Of a stretch of DNA of 64,000 nt, positions 19,400 through 28,974 are shown one piece after another (within the stretch, counting starts at the first letter, position 1; every line of letters begins with the position of its first letter). Position numbers and translations under genes: made by a program. Source of the stretch: Rheinheimera aquimaris (GTDB lineage Bacteria; Pseudomonadota; Gammaproteobacteria; Enterobacterales; Alteromonadaceae). The stretch spans positions 248,001 through 312,000 of the forward strand of contig NZ_JAJAVQ010000002.1 of the NCBI RefSeq assembly GCF_020531985.1. Reading direction: 5' to 3'. The notes beneath the pieces were generated by a model, which ran no database searches, was not told where the DNA came from, and worked only from the letters and a program-made list of their open reading frames with translations.

Positions 19400-19648
19400 A
19401 GTACTTCCCTGCTCCAATCAACATAGTTCCCGAAACCGTAGATCTCGATCAATATTCACAAGTACGATTTTCGTTTGAAATTTACAGAAAAGAGTATCGT
19501 AAGTTATTGAAACAGATCAACTTTTTTATATTTTTATAGCTGGTTTTTTGTTTTATTACTACAGCAATTGCATTTGGTCGTGAATTAGGTACTTGCTGGC
19601 GCAAAATGGTGCTGGCTGGCATGAAAAAAATTCGTCGCACCAAAATGG

Positions 19649-20587
19649 TTATTCATGCTTTTTTTCTGTGGGTTGGTCGGTGTCATGGTAGAAACCCAGC
19701 AATAATCCCGCCGCAACTATAATGAAACCAAGCCACTGGCTGAGAGCCGGTACCCGGTGAAATAACAACATACCCAGCAACATAGTGATCGCCGGAGCAA
19801 AGGCCGGAAATAACACGGCTTTGCGAAGCCCCAGATACTGTACCGCCTTGTTAAAGGCATGCAGGGCGAATACTCCAGATAACACGCCCTGAAACAGCAC
19901 TTGCTCAACTACCTGATCAAAGTCCAGCATTGAAAGGTATAAAGGGCTGTGCAGCATCAGGTACATCGGGCAATAGAGCAAGGCGGATAACACGGCCACG
20001 ACGACAGTGGCAGCCAATGCATCGACCCGCCAATACCAGAGCAGTGCCATAAACAGCGCCCACATCACTCCGGCCAGCATAAATAGCAGGTCGCCTTTCC
20101 AGACCGCGCTGATTTCTTGCTGCAATGGTTGTAACGGTCCTGCCACTGCCGCCAGGCCGACAAGCAGTACCAGCAATGCCGCCAGATAACTAAACCGTGG
20201 CTCAGATTTGCTGCGCCACCATATTAGCAGCAAGCCAGACAAAATCAGCGTTGCGGCTTGCACCACAGTGCCATGAACGAGTGGCGCATATAAAAAGCCA
20301 TGCGCTGCAAGTACAGCAAACACTGGGCCGGCCAGTAAGGTGAGCAATAGTGCGCGGGTCCAACCCACCTGACGGAAAAGATTACTGAGCGCCAGCAACG
20401 GCAGCAACAACAACCCAGACGTCAGATAGCGCAGAAATACCAGATCTTCTGCGCTGAAGCCATCGGCTATACCCTCACTGGATACCGCCATGCAGGCACC
20501 CCAGATACAAGAACCCAGCAAGCCGTAAGCCACGCCGCTAAACTCATGGTGCTCAGTGTCAGGTGTTAAGCTAAACCCGCGTGTCAT
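19649..20587 (-). CDS. EamA/DMT family transporter, copy 2
   Basis: A 312-residue EamA transporter homologous to copy 1: compare 'YAPLVHGTVVQAATLILS' with '[18 protein letters not shown]', and 'AVQYLGLRKAVLFPAFAP' with '[18 protein letters not shown]'. The two genes therefore arose by tandem duplication, now well diverged. Ten membrane helices. GAGGAG lies just upstream of ATG 20587. The 249 bp to copy 1 are AT-rich and could carry a separate promoter. Substrate unknown. Confidence 0.88.
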   Translation of the reverse strand: MTRGFSLTPDTEHHEFSGVAYGLLGSCIWGACMAVSSEGIADGFSAEDLVFLRYLTSGLLLLPLLALSNLFRQVGWTRALLLTLLAGPVFAVLAAHGFLYAPLVHGTVVQAATLILSGLLLIWWRSKSEPRFSYLAALLVLLVGLAAVAGPLQPLQQEISAVWKGDLLFMLAGVMWALFMALLWYWRVDALAATVVVAVLSALLYCPMYLMLHSPLYLSMLDFDQVVEQVLFQGVLSGVFALHAFNKAVQYLGLRKAVLFPAFAPAITMLLGMLLFHRVPALSQWLGFIIVAAGLLLGFYHDTDQPTEKKHE

Positions 20588-20613
20588 CTGGTTTTCTCCT
20601 CTATGCAGGCTAT

Positions 20614-23340
20614 TCAGCTTTGTCCGGATTTCAACTGCACAACCTGTGAGGTTGTCTTCTGATTTGAAAGGGAAAAGTCAAGAAAGGCATCAGGATCCAG
20701 AGCCTTGGCATAACAGTAACCCTGTACTTCGTCGCAGCTTCGTGCCAGCAGAATATCTGCAGTGGCGTAGTCTTCGACGCCTTCTGCAATGGCTTTGAGA
20801 TTAAAGCTGTGCGCCAGCGTGATAATAGATTGCACTATGGCTTCGTCGTCAGCGTTACGGGCTATGCCTTTTACAAAAGACTGATCAATTTTCAGCTTGT
20901 CAACGGCAAAACGTTTCAGATACGCCATATTGGAATAGCCGGTGCCGAAATCGTCGATGGATAATTTAACGCCCAACGCTTTTAACCGGCTGATAATTTG
21001 CATTACCCGTTCTGAGTCCTGCAATAACATCGACTCTGTCAGCTCCAGCTCCAACAAGTGAGCGGGCAAACCAGAGTCGGCCAGCGCCTGTGTCACTTCT
21101 GCCACTAAATCGCCCTGGCGAAATTGCAGTGCAGAACAATTTACCGCCACCACCAGCGGTGCCATCCCCTGTTTACGCCATGCCATAGCTTGCTGACATA
21201 CGGTCCGTAATAACCAGTTGCTGATGGGAATAATCATGCCGTTGGCTTCGGCTGCCGGAATGAATTCCGCCGGAGAGATTAGCCCCTCTGTCGGATGCCG
21301 CCAGCGTAATAAGGCTTCGGCACCTACTACACGACCGGTACGCAAATCCAACTGGGGTTGATACTGAATAAAAAGTTGTTGTTTAACCAACGCCTGGCGT
21401 AGCTCTGTTTGCAGTGTCAGACGACGTAAGCCCTGCTCCCCCATAGTATTGTGATAAAACCGGTAGGTATTGCGGCCATCTTCTTTCGCTTTATATAGCG
21501 CCATATCAGCTGCTTTAAGTAACGACTCAAAGTCAGTACCGTGCAGTACGTGAACCGCCACGCCTATTGACGGTGTCACCGCAACCTGCTGTGCTTCCAG
21601 TTGCAGCGGTTGCTGAATTTCGGTGATGATGTCCTGTAACAGCTGTGTTAATTGCTCATGTTGCTGTGCCATCGGTACCAATAGCAAATATTCGTCGCCA
21701 CCTAGTCGCGCAACAGTGTCAATACGCTTTTTAAAGCTTAGTAAGCGTTTGGCTACAGCATGTAGCACAGCATCACCGGCGTAATGCCCCAGCGAATCGT
21801 TAATGTTTTTGAAATTGTCCAAATCCAGGTATAACAACGCGATATGGCCGTTTTTTCTTTCAGTGTCTGCCATTAGCTGTTCAAACCTGTCTTTTAGAAA
21901 CCAGCGGTTTGGCAGACCGGTTAGCGCATCGTGATACGCCATGTAACTGATGCGTTGTTCTTGATCTTTCCGTTCAGAAATATCCTGTAATGTCACCACA
22001 GCACCTATTAGTTGCTGATTTTTCACATTCGGATAGGCCCTGATCTCTATTTGGATTTGCTGCTGGCGCGCGTCAATAAAACGGTGATCATCGCAGTAAA
22101 ATTCTTCGCCCTGATGGACTTGATTAAGCAAGCGGGTTATCAAATCTGTATGTTTACCTTGTGGATCAACAAAATGCTTATCCAGCGCGGTGGAGGATAA
22201 ATCTGTATCTGCGGTATAACCAAACAGCCGTACACAACTCTGGTTGCTGAAAGTGCAAACCCCCTGAAAATTCAAACCAAAAATCGGATGTCCGACGGAA
22301 TGCAGCAGCAAACGGATATACTCTTCTTTGGCTTTTAATTCTCTGGCAGAGCGCTGTTCCTTATGTCTGGTTTTTTGTAGCCGGCGGCTGAATATCGCAC
22401 TTAAGGCACAAATCAATAACGACAATATTACCGCCAGGGCTGAGCTTAAGTACCATTCTGCCAAATAATCTGCAGTGGCATAGCCTGTTACCAGTATAAA
22501 AGGGTAGGCACCGACTCTTTTGTAGCTATATAGCCGCTTTACCGCATCTACCCTGGACTGCATAAAAAGCGCGCCTTCATTGTGGCCTTGAGCCAGCTGC
22601 TGATCGATCAAATCTGCGGCATAGCTTGGTGTTTGGGTGCCGGGTAATTGTGGCTGACGCACCACTGTGGTTGGTGGGTCTATACGACGCAGCGTCAACA
22701 CGCCAGCCTTACCTAGTTCTACCTGAGCAAATAATTGCTGCACGGTGTCCAGTGGCACCGATGTGGCAATCCAGCCGGTCAGCTCACGCTGGTGATTAAT
22801 CACAGGCACTGCCAGAGCCAGTTGATTATCTGCAGTTTGCTCAAACAGCAAGCCCGGGAGGTTGTGTTGCTGGATCTGCAATGGAATTTGCGAAAAGTAT
22901 AGGGCCTGATTGCCTGCTGCAGTGCTGAACAGCGCCGAACCATATTTACTCAGTAGTATTAATGGCGGTAATTCGGGAAATCGGCTCGCCAGATTTTGTA
23001 ACTGCTGACGCAGTTGCTCCTGCTGCAGCTGACTTTTATCCAGTAAGGCCGGGTCCAGCATTTGTGCCACGCTGTTAAGCTGCATCTGTAGTGGCTGGAG
23101 CAACCCGGCATTTAGCCGGGATTCCAGCGTCAGATTTAAATTGTGTAAATCTGTTTTGGCCTGACGCTCGGTCTGCATATAGGAGATTAGCAAAAAGCCC
23201 GCCAGTAACACTGCAATACTCAGGCATAATACCGGCCAAAGCACTGCTTTGCTGGGGGGGCGGATGTCAGGTTGCTGGTCTGCCAACTGCCTTAGCTGTG
23301 GGCCGGCGTCTAATGTCACGGGAAAGTGAATACTGTTCAT
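20614..23340 (-). CDS. Membrane-bound PAS-GGDEF-EAL cyclic-di-GMP protein
   Basis: A 908-residue sensor that could both make and break c-di-GMP. Order: TM1 (about residues 37-57), a periplasmic sensing region of about 260 residues, TM2 (about 305-325), a PAS domain, GGDEF (motif RLGGDEY, acceptable for activity) and EAL. The I-site position carries KRID rather than RxxD, so product inhibition may be weak. EAL residues all look intact: 'GAEALLRWRHP', 'ELTESMLL', 'IDDFGTGYSN', 'KLKIDQSFV', 'AIAEGVED'. A phosphodiesterase role is therefore likely. ATG 23340 (MNSIHFPVT) follows AGGACA; the frame extends to 23379 without a good site. Confidence 0.92.
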   Translation of the reverse strand: MNSIHFPVTLDAGPQLRQLADQQPDIRPPSKAVLWPVLCLSIAVLLAGFLLISYMQTERQAKTDLHNLNLTLESRLNAGLLQPLQMQLNSVAQMLDPALLDKSQLQQEQLRQQLQNLASRFPELPPLILLSKYGSALFSTAAGNQALYFSQIPLQIQQHNLPGLLFEQTADNQLALAVPVINHQRELTGWIATSVPLDTVQQLFAQVELGKAGVLTLRRIDPPTTVVRQPQLPGTQTPSYAADLIDQQLAQGHNEGALFMQSRVDAVKRLYSYKRVGAYPFILVTGYATADYLAEWYLSSALAVILSLLICALSAIFSRRLQKTRHKEQRSARELKAKEEYIRLLLHSVGHPIFGLNFQGVCTFSNQSCVRLFGYTADTDLSSTALDKHFVDPQGKHTDLITRLLNQVHQGEEFYCDDHRFIDARQQQIQIEIRAYPNVKNQQLIGAVVTLQDISERKDQEQRISYMAYHDALTGLPNRWFLKDRFEQLMADTERKNGHIALLYLDLDNFKNINDSLGHYAGDAVLHAVAKRLLSFKKRIDTVARLGGDEYLLLVPMAQQHEQLTQLLQDIITEIQQPLQLEAQQVAVTPSIGVAVHVLHGTDFESLLKAADMALYKAKEDGRNTYRFYHNTMGEQGLRRLTLQTELRQALVKQQLFIQYQPQLDLRTGRVVGAEALLRWRHPTEGLISPAEFIPAAEANGMIIPISNWLLRTVCQQAMAWRKQGMAPLVVAVNCSALQFRQGDLVAEVTQALADSGLPAHLLELELTESMLLQDSERVMQIISRLKALGVKLSIDDFGTGYSNMAYLKRFAVDKLKIDQSFVKGIARNADDEAIVQSIITLAHSFNLKAIAEGVEDYATADILLARSCDEVQGYCYAKALDPDAFLDFSLSNQKTTSQVVQLKSGQS

Positions 23341-23406
23341 AGCAATGTCCTGCTGAGCTGGTGCAGACGCTTGCTGCAAAGCAAGTCTGCCGATCCGGTT
23401 CTGAAG

Positions 23407-25035
23407 TTAAAATGCAAAGCGGTCAACTAACCCCGCTAGGTTGACCGCGAGTTTGGACAACTCCTGGCTGGCTTGTGATGTCTGGCTGGCGCCGGCAGCC
23501 GTTTGAGTTGATAGATCGCGAATTTTCAGCAGGCTCAGGTCTACTTCTCTGGCTACCAGCGCCTGTTGTTCCGTTGCCCCGGCTATTGTCAGATTACGTT
23601 CATTAATCTGCGATATTGCCCGGGTAATTTGCTGTAGCGCCTGATCGGCAGCTTTAGCCTGTTGCAATGTGGTTTCGGCTTGCTGTGCGCTGAACTGCAA
23701 TGAATGCACTGTATCAGCAGTTTGCTGCTGTACAGTGTTAATCATGTTTTCAATTTCCAGTGTTGACTGCTGAGTACGTTGCGCCAGGGAACGTACTTCA
23801 TCTGCGACAACAGCAAAACCGCGGCCACTTTCGCCCGCTCTGGCAGCTTCAATAGCGGCATTTAACGCCAGCAGATTAGTCTGATCAGCTATAGTGCGAA
23901 TCACTTCCAATACTTTGCTGATATTTTGAGTATCAGTGGCCAGACTTTCGGCTTTGTGTGAAACCGACATGACATTGGTAACTAAGTCTGCAATCAGACT
24001 GATAGATTGCGCTACCCGCTGATTACCATCTTTGGCTTCACGGTCAGACAATTGCGATAACTCTGATGTCGAAACGGCATTGCCAGCAACTTCATTTACT
24101 GCTGAGGTCATTTGCGACATAGCAGTTGCTGTCAGCTCAATTTCATTACTTTGCTGTTGTAAATCATTGGTACTGGCCCAGATCACGGTATTCATTTCTT
24201 CGGTCGCTGATGCCAGTTGCACTGCAGAATCCCGAATATTCTCAATCACATCTTTCAGGTTTTTTCGCATCACATTCATCGCGTGTAGCAGTAATGCCGG
24301 CTCGTCTTTGCCAGTGCAATCTATGTTCTGGCTTAAATTGCCGCTGGCAATCGTTTCTGCTGCAAATAGTGCTTTGCGAACAGGTAAAACAATACTGCGG
24401 GTTAAAATAATAGCCAGAACTATTGTCATCAACATGGCCAGAAACAAGGTGAACTGCACCAGCTGCGTCGATTGCTGATAGCTTTGCTCATTATCGGCAG
24501 CGGCCTGAGCAGAACCTGCTTTGTTAAAAGCGATCAGTTGTTGTAGATGCTGGCTGATACTGGCTCCGCCCTGACTAAGCTGCAAGCTTAATGACTCTGC
24601 CTCTGCATCCGTCAGATTGTGTTGCTCAGCCAGGCTAATGAGTTGGTTTAAATCGTCGAAGTATAATGTCAGTCTGCGTTCCAACGCTGTTAGCATTGCT
24701 TGTTCAGCGTCGCTCAGATGTCGCTGGTGATATTGTTGTTCAAGTTGCAGAATGTCTGCTGTCGCCTGATTAATCAGAGCTTTGCTTTTTGCTCTTACAT
24801 TAGTGTCTCTGCTGGCTCTGAAGCGTTGTCCTTCCAGCCTTACAGTGCCAATTCTATTATTCAGCTCCAGCAAGGTGGTGATACCAGCTAGCCAGTGCTG
24901 GTCAATCTCTTTGGTAGCCTGATTCAGCTTTTCCAGCTGCGACAAGCTGAAACAGCCTAAAAACAGCATTACAGCGGTGAGTAAGGCAAAACTACTGGCA
25001 GCTCTTTTACCGATAGTTATTTTTCTTAGTAGCAT
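23407..25035 (-). CDS. Methyl-accepting chemotaxis protein
   Basis: A second chemoreceptor, 542 residues, same architecture as the one at 16810-18432: TM1 '[18 protein letters not shown]', helical periplasmic domain, TM2 '[17 protein letters not shown]', HAMP, and a signalling domain with '[19 protein letters not shown]' and '[18 protein letters not shown]'. No C-terminal pentapeptide (ends 'LVDRFAF'). The start is ATG 25035, preceded by AAGGAGTTTTCT; the ATG at 25050 overlaps that ribosome site. The upstream region carries a TACC-AGG-GGTA dyad also seen near the FixJ-like regulator. No cheA/cheW genes lie in this window, so it must signal to components elsewhere. Confidence 0.92.
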   Translation of the reverse strand: MLLRKITIGKRAASSFALLTAVMLFLGCFSLSQLEKLNQATKEIDQHWLAGITTLLELNNRIGTVRLEGQRFRASRDTNVRAKSKALINQATADILQLEQQYHQRHLSDAEQAMLTALERRLTLYFDDLNQLISLAEQHNLTDAEAESLSLQLSQGGASISQHLQQLIAFNKAGSAQAAADNEQSYQQSTQLVQFTLFLAMLMTIVLAIILTRSIVLPVRKALFAAETIASGNLSQNIDCTGKDEPALLLHAMNVMRKNLKDVIENIRDSAVQLASATEEMNTVIWASTNDLQQQSNEIELTATAMSQMTSAVNEVAGNAVSTSELSQLSDREAKDGNQRVAQSISLIADLVTNVMSVSHKAESLATDTQNISKVLEVIRTIADQTNLLALNAAIEAARAGESGRGFAVVADEVRSLAQRTQQSTLEIENMINTVQQQTADTVHSLQFSAQQAETTLQQAKAADQALQQITRAISQINERNLTIAGATEQQALVAREVDLSLLKIRDLSTQTAAGASQTSQASQELSKLAVNLAGLVDRFAF

Positions 25036-25164
25036 AGAAAACTCCTTCATAACATTACACTCCTGGTACCAGTGCCGTCATCGCTTATGGTGAATGGTGG
25101 GCCGGCATAGTGAGCCTTGTGACTTTGAGTTAATGTTAGGGTAAGAGGGGAGGCGAAACACTTC

Positions 25165-25175
25165 TACCAGGGGTA
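25165..25175. promoter_or_regulatory. TACC-N3-GGTA dyad upstream of the chemoreceptor gene
   Basis: TACC-AGG-GGTA, 130 bp upstream of the chemoreceptor ATG. It resembles the TATACC-NN-GGTAT dyads at 25701 and 27846 but has a 3-base spacer. A further half-like copy (ACC-TT-GGTATA) lies at 25209-25219. Possible target of the neighbouring FixJ-type regulator. Confidence 0.35.
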
Positions 25176-25222
25176 AGGAAAACTAGGGAAATGGTGTTAG
25201 CAATTAAAACCTTGGTATAGAT

Positions 25223-25243
25223 GACGGCCGGAATAAGGCCGTC
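25223..25243 (-). terminator. Hairpin after the lone receiver gene
   Basis: A perfect 7-bp inverted repeat GACGGCC (25223-25229) / GGCCGTC (25237-25243) lies 9 bp beyond the receiver stop. There is no T-run on the minus strand, so it may only be a weak or Rho-assisted terminator. Confidence 0.45.
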
Positions 25244-25252
25244 GACATGACG

Positions 25253-25612
25253 TTACAGCACTGCCTCCAGTGCTTTGAGCATTTCAGCCGAACTGAAAGG
25301 TTTGCTGAGAAAGGCAGTAGCACCGAGCGCAAGCGCTTTGCGCTTCAAACAATCTTCAAAAAATGCGGTAAGCAGAATAACCGGCACAGGCGGCTGCATC
25401 TGTTGTAACGCAGCCAGCACGTCAAAGCCATTCATCGCGGGCATCTGCACGTCTGAGATAACACAACTGACTTCAACTAAATGCGCAGAGGCCAGTAATT
25501 GCCGGCCGCTGGAAAAGGTTTCAACGTTAAAGCCAAGGCAGCGAATATAACTGTCCAAAGCGATACGTACTGAATCGTCGTCATCAAGCACATAGATCAA
25601 AGGCGGTTTCAC
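25253..25612 (-). CDS. Single-domain response regulator (CheY/FixJ-receiver type)
   Basis: A stand-alone receiver of about 119 residues: 'IYVLDDDDSVR' with the acidic cluster, phospho-acceptor Asp in 'CVISDVQMPAMNGFDVL', Thr in 'VILLTAFFE' and Lys in 'FLSKPFSSAEML'. There is no output domain. The start is best placed at GTG 25612 (preceded by GGAG with a 6-base spacer); a TTG at 25624 is possible. It lies 88 bp downstream of the FixJ-like regulator and could act as a phosphate sink or second target of the adjacent kinase. The intergenic gap holds a TATACC-GG-GGTAT dyad. Confidence 0.85.
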   Translation of the reverse strand: MKPPLIYVLDDDDSVRIALDSYIRCLGFNVETFSSGRQLLASAHLVEVSCVISDVQMPAMNGFDVLAALQQMQPPVPVILLTAFFEDCLKRKALALGATAFLSKPFSSAEMLKALEAVL

Positions 25613-25700
25613 TGCACGCTCCAAACCCGGTAACTAAGCTATACAGGGTTTTATATTTTGACTGACGGGCAGTGTAACTGACTAAACAAAAGAGGGACAT

Positions 25701-25714
25701 TATACCGGGGTATT
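25701..25714. promoter_or_regulatory. TATACC-NN-GGTAT dyad upstream of the receiver gene
   Basis: TATACC-GG-GGTATT, touching the last bases of the FixJ-like gene and 89 bp upstream of the receiver start. Nearly identical to the perfect dyad before the histidine kinase gene (27846-27859). Such short palindromes resemble those bound by FixJ/StyR-type regulators, so it may be an operator of the neighbouring regulator. Confidence 0.5.
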
Positions 25715-26348
25715 AGGCTTTATTCAGGCTCAGCTGCTCAGCCATCCGAACCAATTCAGCAAAATTTCGCGCCTGCATTTTTTTCATCATATTGCCACGA
25801 TGAATTTTTACTGTGATCAGGCTTAAATTCAGCTGATCGGCAATCTGCTTATTGAGCAGCCCGGACACGGCCATCCGCATGACTTGTTGTTCTCTGTTGG
25901 TTAGCGAAGCGAAGCAGTTACGTAATGCATCAGAGACAGAACTGGCCGCTAAACGTTGCTCGGCTTTTTGTAATGCTAGCGCAATAGCGTCGAGTAAATC
26001 CTGTTCACGAAAAGGTTTGGCGAGAAAATCTACAGCACCAGACTTCATCGCTTTTACCGTCATCGGAATATCACCATGGCCGGTAATAAAAATGACCGGC
26101 AGATCAATGCCTTCTGCCACTAGTTGACGATGAAAGTCCAGACCATTGGCAAATTGCAGACGTACATCGAGGATCAGACAACTGGGTACTGCGGCCAGGC
26201 TGGTTTGTTGAAACTCCGTAACACTGGCGAACACGCTCGCCTGTAAACCAACAGAACGTAGTAAGCTGCTTAGCGAGTCCCGCACGGCCGGGTCATCATC
26301 CAATATATAGACAATGGGTTGTTTAACGCCAGGCATTGACTTAATCAC
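25713..26348 (-). CDS. FixJ-family two-component response regulator
   Basis: Receiver plus LuxR-type DNA-binding domain. The receiver has 'VYILDDDPAVRDSL', Asp in 'CLILDVRLQFANGLDF', 'FITGHGDIPMTVKAMKSGA' and 'FLAKPF' (the FixJ/TodT/StyR style). The HTH is 'LTNREQQVMRMAVSGL' followed by 'IADQLNLSLITVKIHRGNM'. I place the start at GTG 26348, which overlaps the kinase stop (GTGA) and has AGAGATAG upstream, giving 211 residues; ATG 26336 is the alternative but lacks a ribosome site. Co-transcribed with and presumably phosphorylated by the kinase. Confidence 0.9.
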   Translation of the reverse strand: MIKSMPGVKQPIVYILDDDPAVRDSLSSLLRSVGLQASVFASVTEFQQTSLAAVPSCLILDVRLQFANGLDFHRQLVAEGIDLPVIFITGHGDIPMTVKAMKSGAVDFLAKPFREQDLLDAIALALQKAEQRLAASSVSDALRNCFASLTNREQQVMRMAVSGLLNKQIADQLNLSLITVKIHRGNMMKKMQARNFAELVRMAEQLSLNKA

Positions 26349-27751
26349 AGCACTATCTCTGTTAGTTGCGGCAACTGTAAGCAGAATGCTGCACCGGGTT
26401 CTGCCCGCTGTTCTGCCCACAAGCTACCATGATGTGCCTCTGCTATGCTGCGGCAAATGGATAAACCCATGCCCATTCCCTCTGCTTTGGTGCTGTAAAA
26501 TGCATCGAATAATAATGGATGGTCGGCCGGTGTAATACCAGTGCCTGAGTCGGTTACTGTTACCTGCCAGCTTTTTAGCACCGCAGTTAAGCTAATGCTT
26601 AATTGTCGCTGTGTTAAAGCGCTGTGCTCCATCGCCTGTATGGCATTGACCAGCAAATTAATCAGGATTTGCTGCAGCTGAATTTTATCTCCGGCAATCC
26701 AGGCTGGTTCTTGAGGCAGCGTCAGATGGCTTTGAATATGATGTCGATGCAATTCTTTGTCAAGCAACAATACCGACTCGGAAATGACCTCGCGTAAATC
26801 CAGTTGAGTTAAAGTGATAGTGCCTTTCTTTGACAGTGTGCGGATCCGTTTTACCACTTCAGCGGCTCTGTGTGCTTCTTTGACAATAGCACTGATGCAG
26901 GAATTAATTTCAACCTGGTCCGGTTCAGGCCGGTTCAGCCAGCGTAATGATGCTTCAGCACTCATACTGATAGACGCCAGTGGCTGATTAATTTCATGTG
27001 CCAGTGACGCTGACATCTGACCTAAGGTACTGAGGCGGTTTGCTTGTTCCAGAGCTGTCTGCAATACCCGTAACTTGTCGTCGGACTGACGGCTTTCTGT
27101 CAGATCATTGTTGCTGATTAGTATTGAGCGAGCCTTCCCTTTGGCATCCCGTGCGACAGACCAACGGCTGGCCACTATTACTTGTCGCCCTGACTGATGC
27201 TGTTCGGTAAGCTCGCCTTCAAAATGACCGGTTGCCAACAACTGTTGCATAGCGCACTCAGGTGTCGCAATTAACTGATACAGAGACTGGCCTACGGCTT
27301 GCTGTCTGCTCCAGCCGTACAGCTTACAGGCCCCCTGATTCCAACTGGTTATAACGGCGTGCATATTACAGGTTAAAATGGCATCGTGAGTTTGCGCCAA
27401 TAAATACACTTGTTGTTGTAACTGGGCTTTTGCTGTTTGGCTTTTCAGAGCCAGTACTGTTGTTATGGCGATAGCCGCCAAACTGACCAGGCAACGGGCA
27501 AAAGCCGCACTTTCCAGTACAGCGCCATGCGACATAAAAAACGCGGTGAGGGTCAGTGCCATACACAATACACTGACCGCTATCACCCCCTGTTTTGAAA
27601 GCAGTTCAACAGCCATCAGCACGACGATGACATAAAGCACCGCAACCGCTATTTGTAAGGATGTAAGGGTATCTGCGATAAAAATAACCGTGGTGATAAC
27701 AACAGCAATAACGTACATCAAGGCACTGGCGGAACGATGATTGACCAGCAT
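26345..27751 (-). CDS. FixL-like membrane sensor histidine kinase
   Basis: A 468-residue kinase. Residues 10-105 form several membrane helices without a large periplasmic loop, so it probably senses the membrane or cytoplasm. A PAS domain follows ('THDAILTCNMHAVITSWNQGA'-like core, read in pieces), then HisKA with 'LAHEINQPLASISMSAE' and HATPase with 'LINLLVNAIQAM', 'VTDSGTGI' and 'GMGMGLSICRSIAEAHHG'. This resembles the FixL/TodS/StyS-type family. I see no heme-binding signature. The stop overlaps the GTG of the FixJ-like regulator. A perfect TATACC-AA-GGTATA dyad lies about 95-108 bp upstream of its ATG. Confidence 0.92.
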   Translation of the reverse strand: MLVNHRSASALMYVIAVVITTVIFIADTLTSLQIAVAVLYVIVVLMAVELLSKQGVIAVSVLCMALTLTAFFMSHGAVLESAAFARCLVSLAAIAITTVLALKSQTAKAQLQQQVYLLAQTHDAILTCNMHAVITSWNQGACKLYGWSRQQAVGQSLYQLIATPECAMQQLLATGHFEGELTEQHQSGRQVIVASRWSVARDAKGKARSILISNNDLTESRQSDDKLRVLQTALEQANRLSTLGQMSASLAHEINQPLASISMSAEASLRWLNRPEPDQVEINSCISAIVKEAHRAAEVVKRIRTLSKKGTITLTQLDLREVISESVLLLDKELHRHHIQSHLTLPQEPAWIAGDKIQLQQILINLLVNAIQAMEHSALTQRQLSISLTAVLKSWQVTVTDSGTGITPADHPLLFDAFYSTKAEGMGMGLSICRSIAEAHHGSLWAEQRAEPGAAFCLQLPQLTEIVL

Positions 27752-27845
27752 TCGATTTTTTTACCCTCTACTTTGCAGAGTATCTTAAATATTAAATGGC
27801 CTGTACGGAACCGCTACTATCTGCAAAACTCCGACAAGATACCAC

Positions 27846-27859
27846 TATACCAAGGTATA
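27846..27859. promoter_or_regulatory. Perfect TATACC-AA-GGTATA palindrome upstream of the kinase operon
   Basis: Six-base perfect arms with a 2-base centre, 95 bp upstream of the kinase start and 189 bp upstream of the divergent ABC transporter start. It is the strongest of three related dyads in this cluster. Likely binding site of the FixJ-like regulator (inference). The rest of the 296-bp divergent gap (27752-28047) shows nothing else I recognise. Confidence 0.55.
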
Positions 27860-28047
27860 TAGATAAAGCGTGACACTGTTGTTTGTAGCAAACTTGTGAA
27901 ACCAGGTAGTTTCAGTCAGACCACGCCGAAAGTCTTATACTATTTAAGATTCAAGCTGAGTATTCAACATTACGACTTCGTTGTTGACGGTTTTTGATAG
28001 TGGCTAATCTAATCTGGTAAAGTTTATTTAAGCTCACAGGAGGTCAG

Positions 28048-28974
28048 GTGCAGTCTGTTATTCAGGTTAATCAATTAAGTAAGACCTATCCGTCAGGTTT
28101 TCAGGCGCTGCAGAATGTGCAGTTAGAGATCCGGCGCGGCGAAATTTTCGCGCTATTGGGGCCAAACGGCGCCGGAAAAACCACGTTAATCAGCATCATC
28201 TGCGGTATTGTAAATCCGGGCACAGGCTCTGTGTTGGTTGATGGTCTGGATATTGTTAAACAATACCGGCAGGCCCGGCAGCGTATCGGGCTGGTACCGC
28301 AGGAGTTGTCGGTCAGCATTTTTGAAACGGTCTGGGATACAGTTAGTTTCAGCCGTGGGTTATTTGGTAAACCGGCCGACCCGGCCTATTTACAGCAACT
28401 GCTAAAGGACTTGTCGCTGTGGGATAAAAAAGACAGCAAAATTATGGCGTTGTCTGGGGGCATGAAACGGCGGGTGTTAATTGCCAAGGCATTGGCGCAT
28501 CAGCCGCAGATCCTGTTTCTGGACGAGCCTACTGCGGGTGTCGATGTTGAACTGCGCCGGGATATGTGGCAAATGATCCGCCGGCTGCGTGACAGTGGCG
28601 TGACTATTATTCTGACCACGCATTACATTGAAGAAGCAGAGGACATGGCTGATCGCATCGGCGTCATCCGGGCCGGTAAGCTGGTGCTGGTCGATGACAA
28701 AAGCAGCCTGATGCAAAAGCTGGGTAAAAAGCAACTGTTGCTGCAGTTGGTTGAACCGCTACCTGAAATTCCGCCTGCGCTGGCAGCGTACCAGTTGCAA
28801 CTGTCTGCCGACAACAGGCAACTCATCTACACCTATGACGCACAGCAAGAGCAGGCCACCATTACTACCTTATTGCGTCAGCTCAATGGCTTAGGTGTAG
28901 AGTTCAGCGATTTGAATACGCAGGAAAGCTCACTGGAAGATATCTTTATTGGCCTGATAGGAGATGCTGCATGA
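28048..28974 (+). CDS. ABC-2 exporter ATP-binding protein, YadG-like
   Basis: ATPase subunit of 308 residues. Walker A 'GPNGAGKTT', '[18 protein letters not shown]' (Q-loop), signature '[15 protein letters not shown]', Walker B '[20 protein letters not shown]' and H-loop '[18 protein letters not shown]'. It is closely similar in layout to E. coli YadG. The start is GTG 28048, preceded by a perfect AGGAGG with 6-7 bases spacing. The stop overlaps the permease ATG (ATGA). Cargo not known, even for YadGH. Confidence 0.93.
   Translation: MQSVIQVNQLSKTYPSGFQALQNVQLEIRRGEIFALLGPNGAGKTTLISIICGIVNPGTGSVLVDGLDIVKQYRQARQRIGLVPQELSVSIFETVWDTVSFSRGLFGKPADPAYLQQLLKDLSLWDKKDSKIMALSGGMKRRVLIAKALAHQPQILFLDEPTAGVDVELRRDMWQMIRRLRDSGVTIILTTHYIEEAEDMADRIGVIRAGKLVLVDDKSSLMQKLGKKQLLLQLVEPLPEIPPALAAYQLQLSADNRQLIYTYDAQQEQATITTLLRQLNGLGVEFSDLNTQESSLEDIFIGLIGDAA

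Noticed and set aside
16810-27751. A complete chemotaxis cluster
   Set aside because: There are two receptors and a lone receiver but no cheA, cheW, cheR or cheB in the window.
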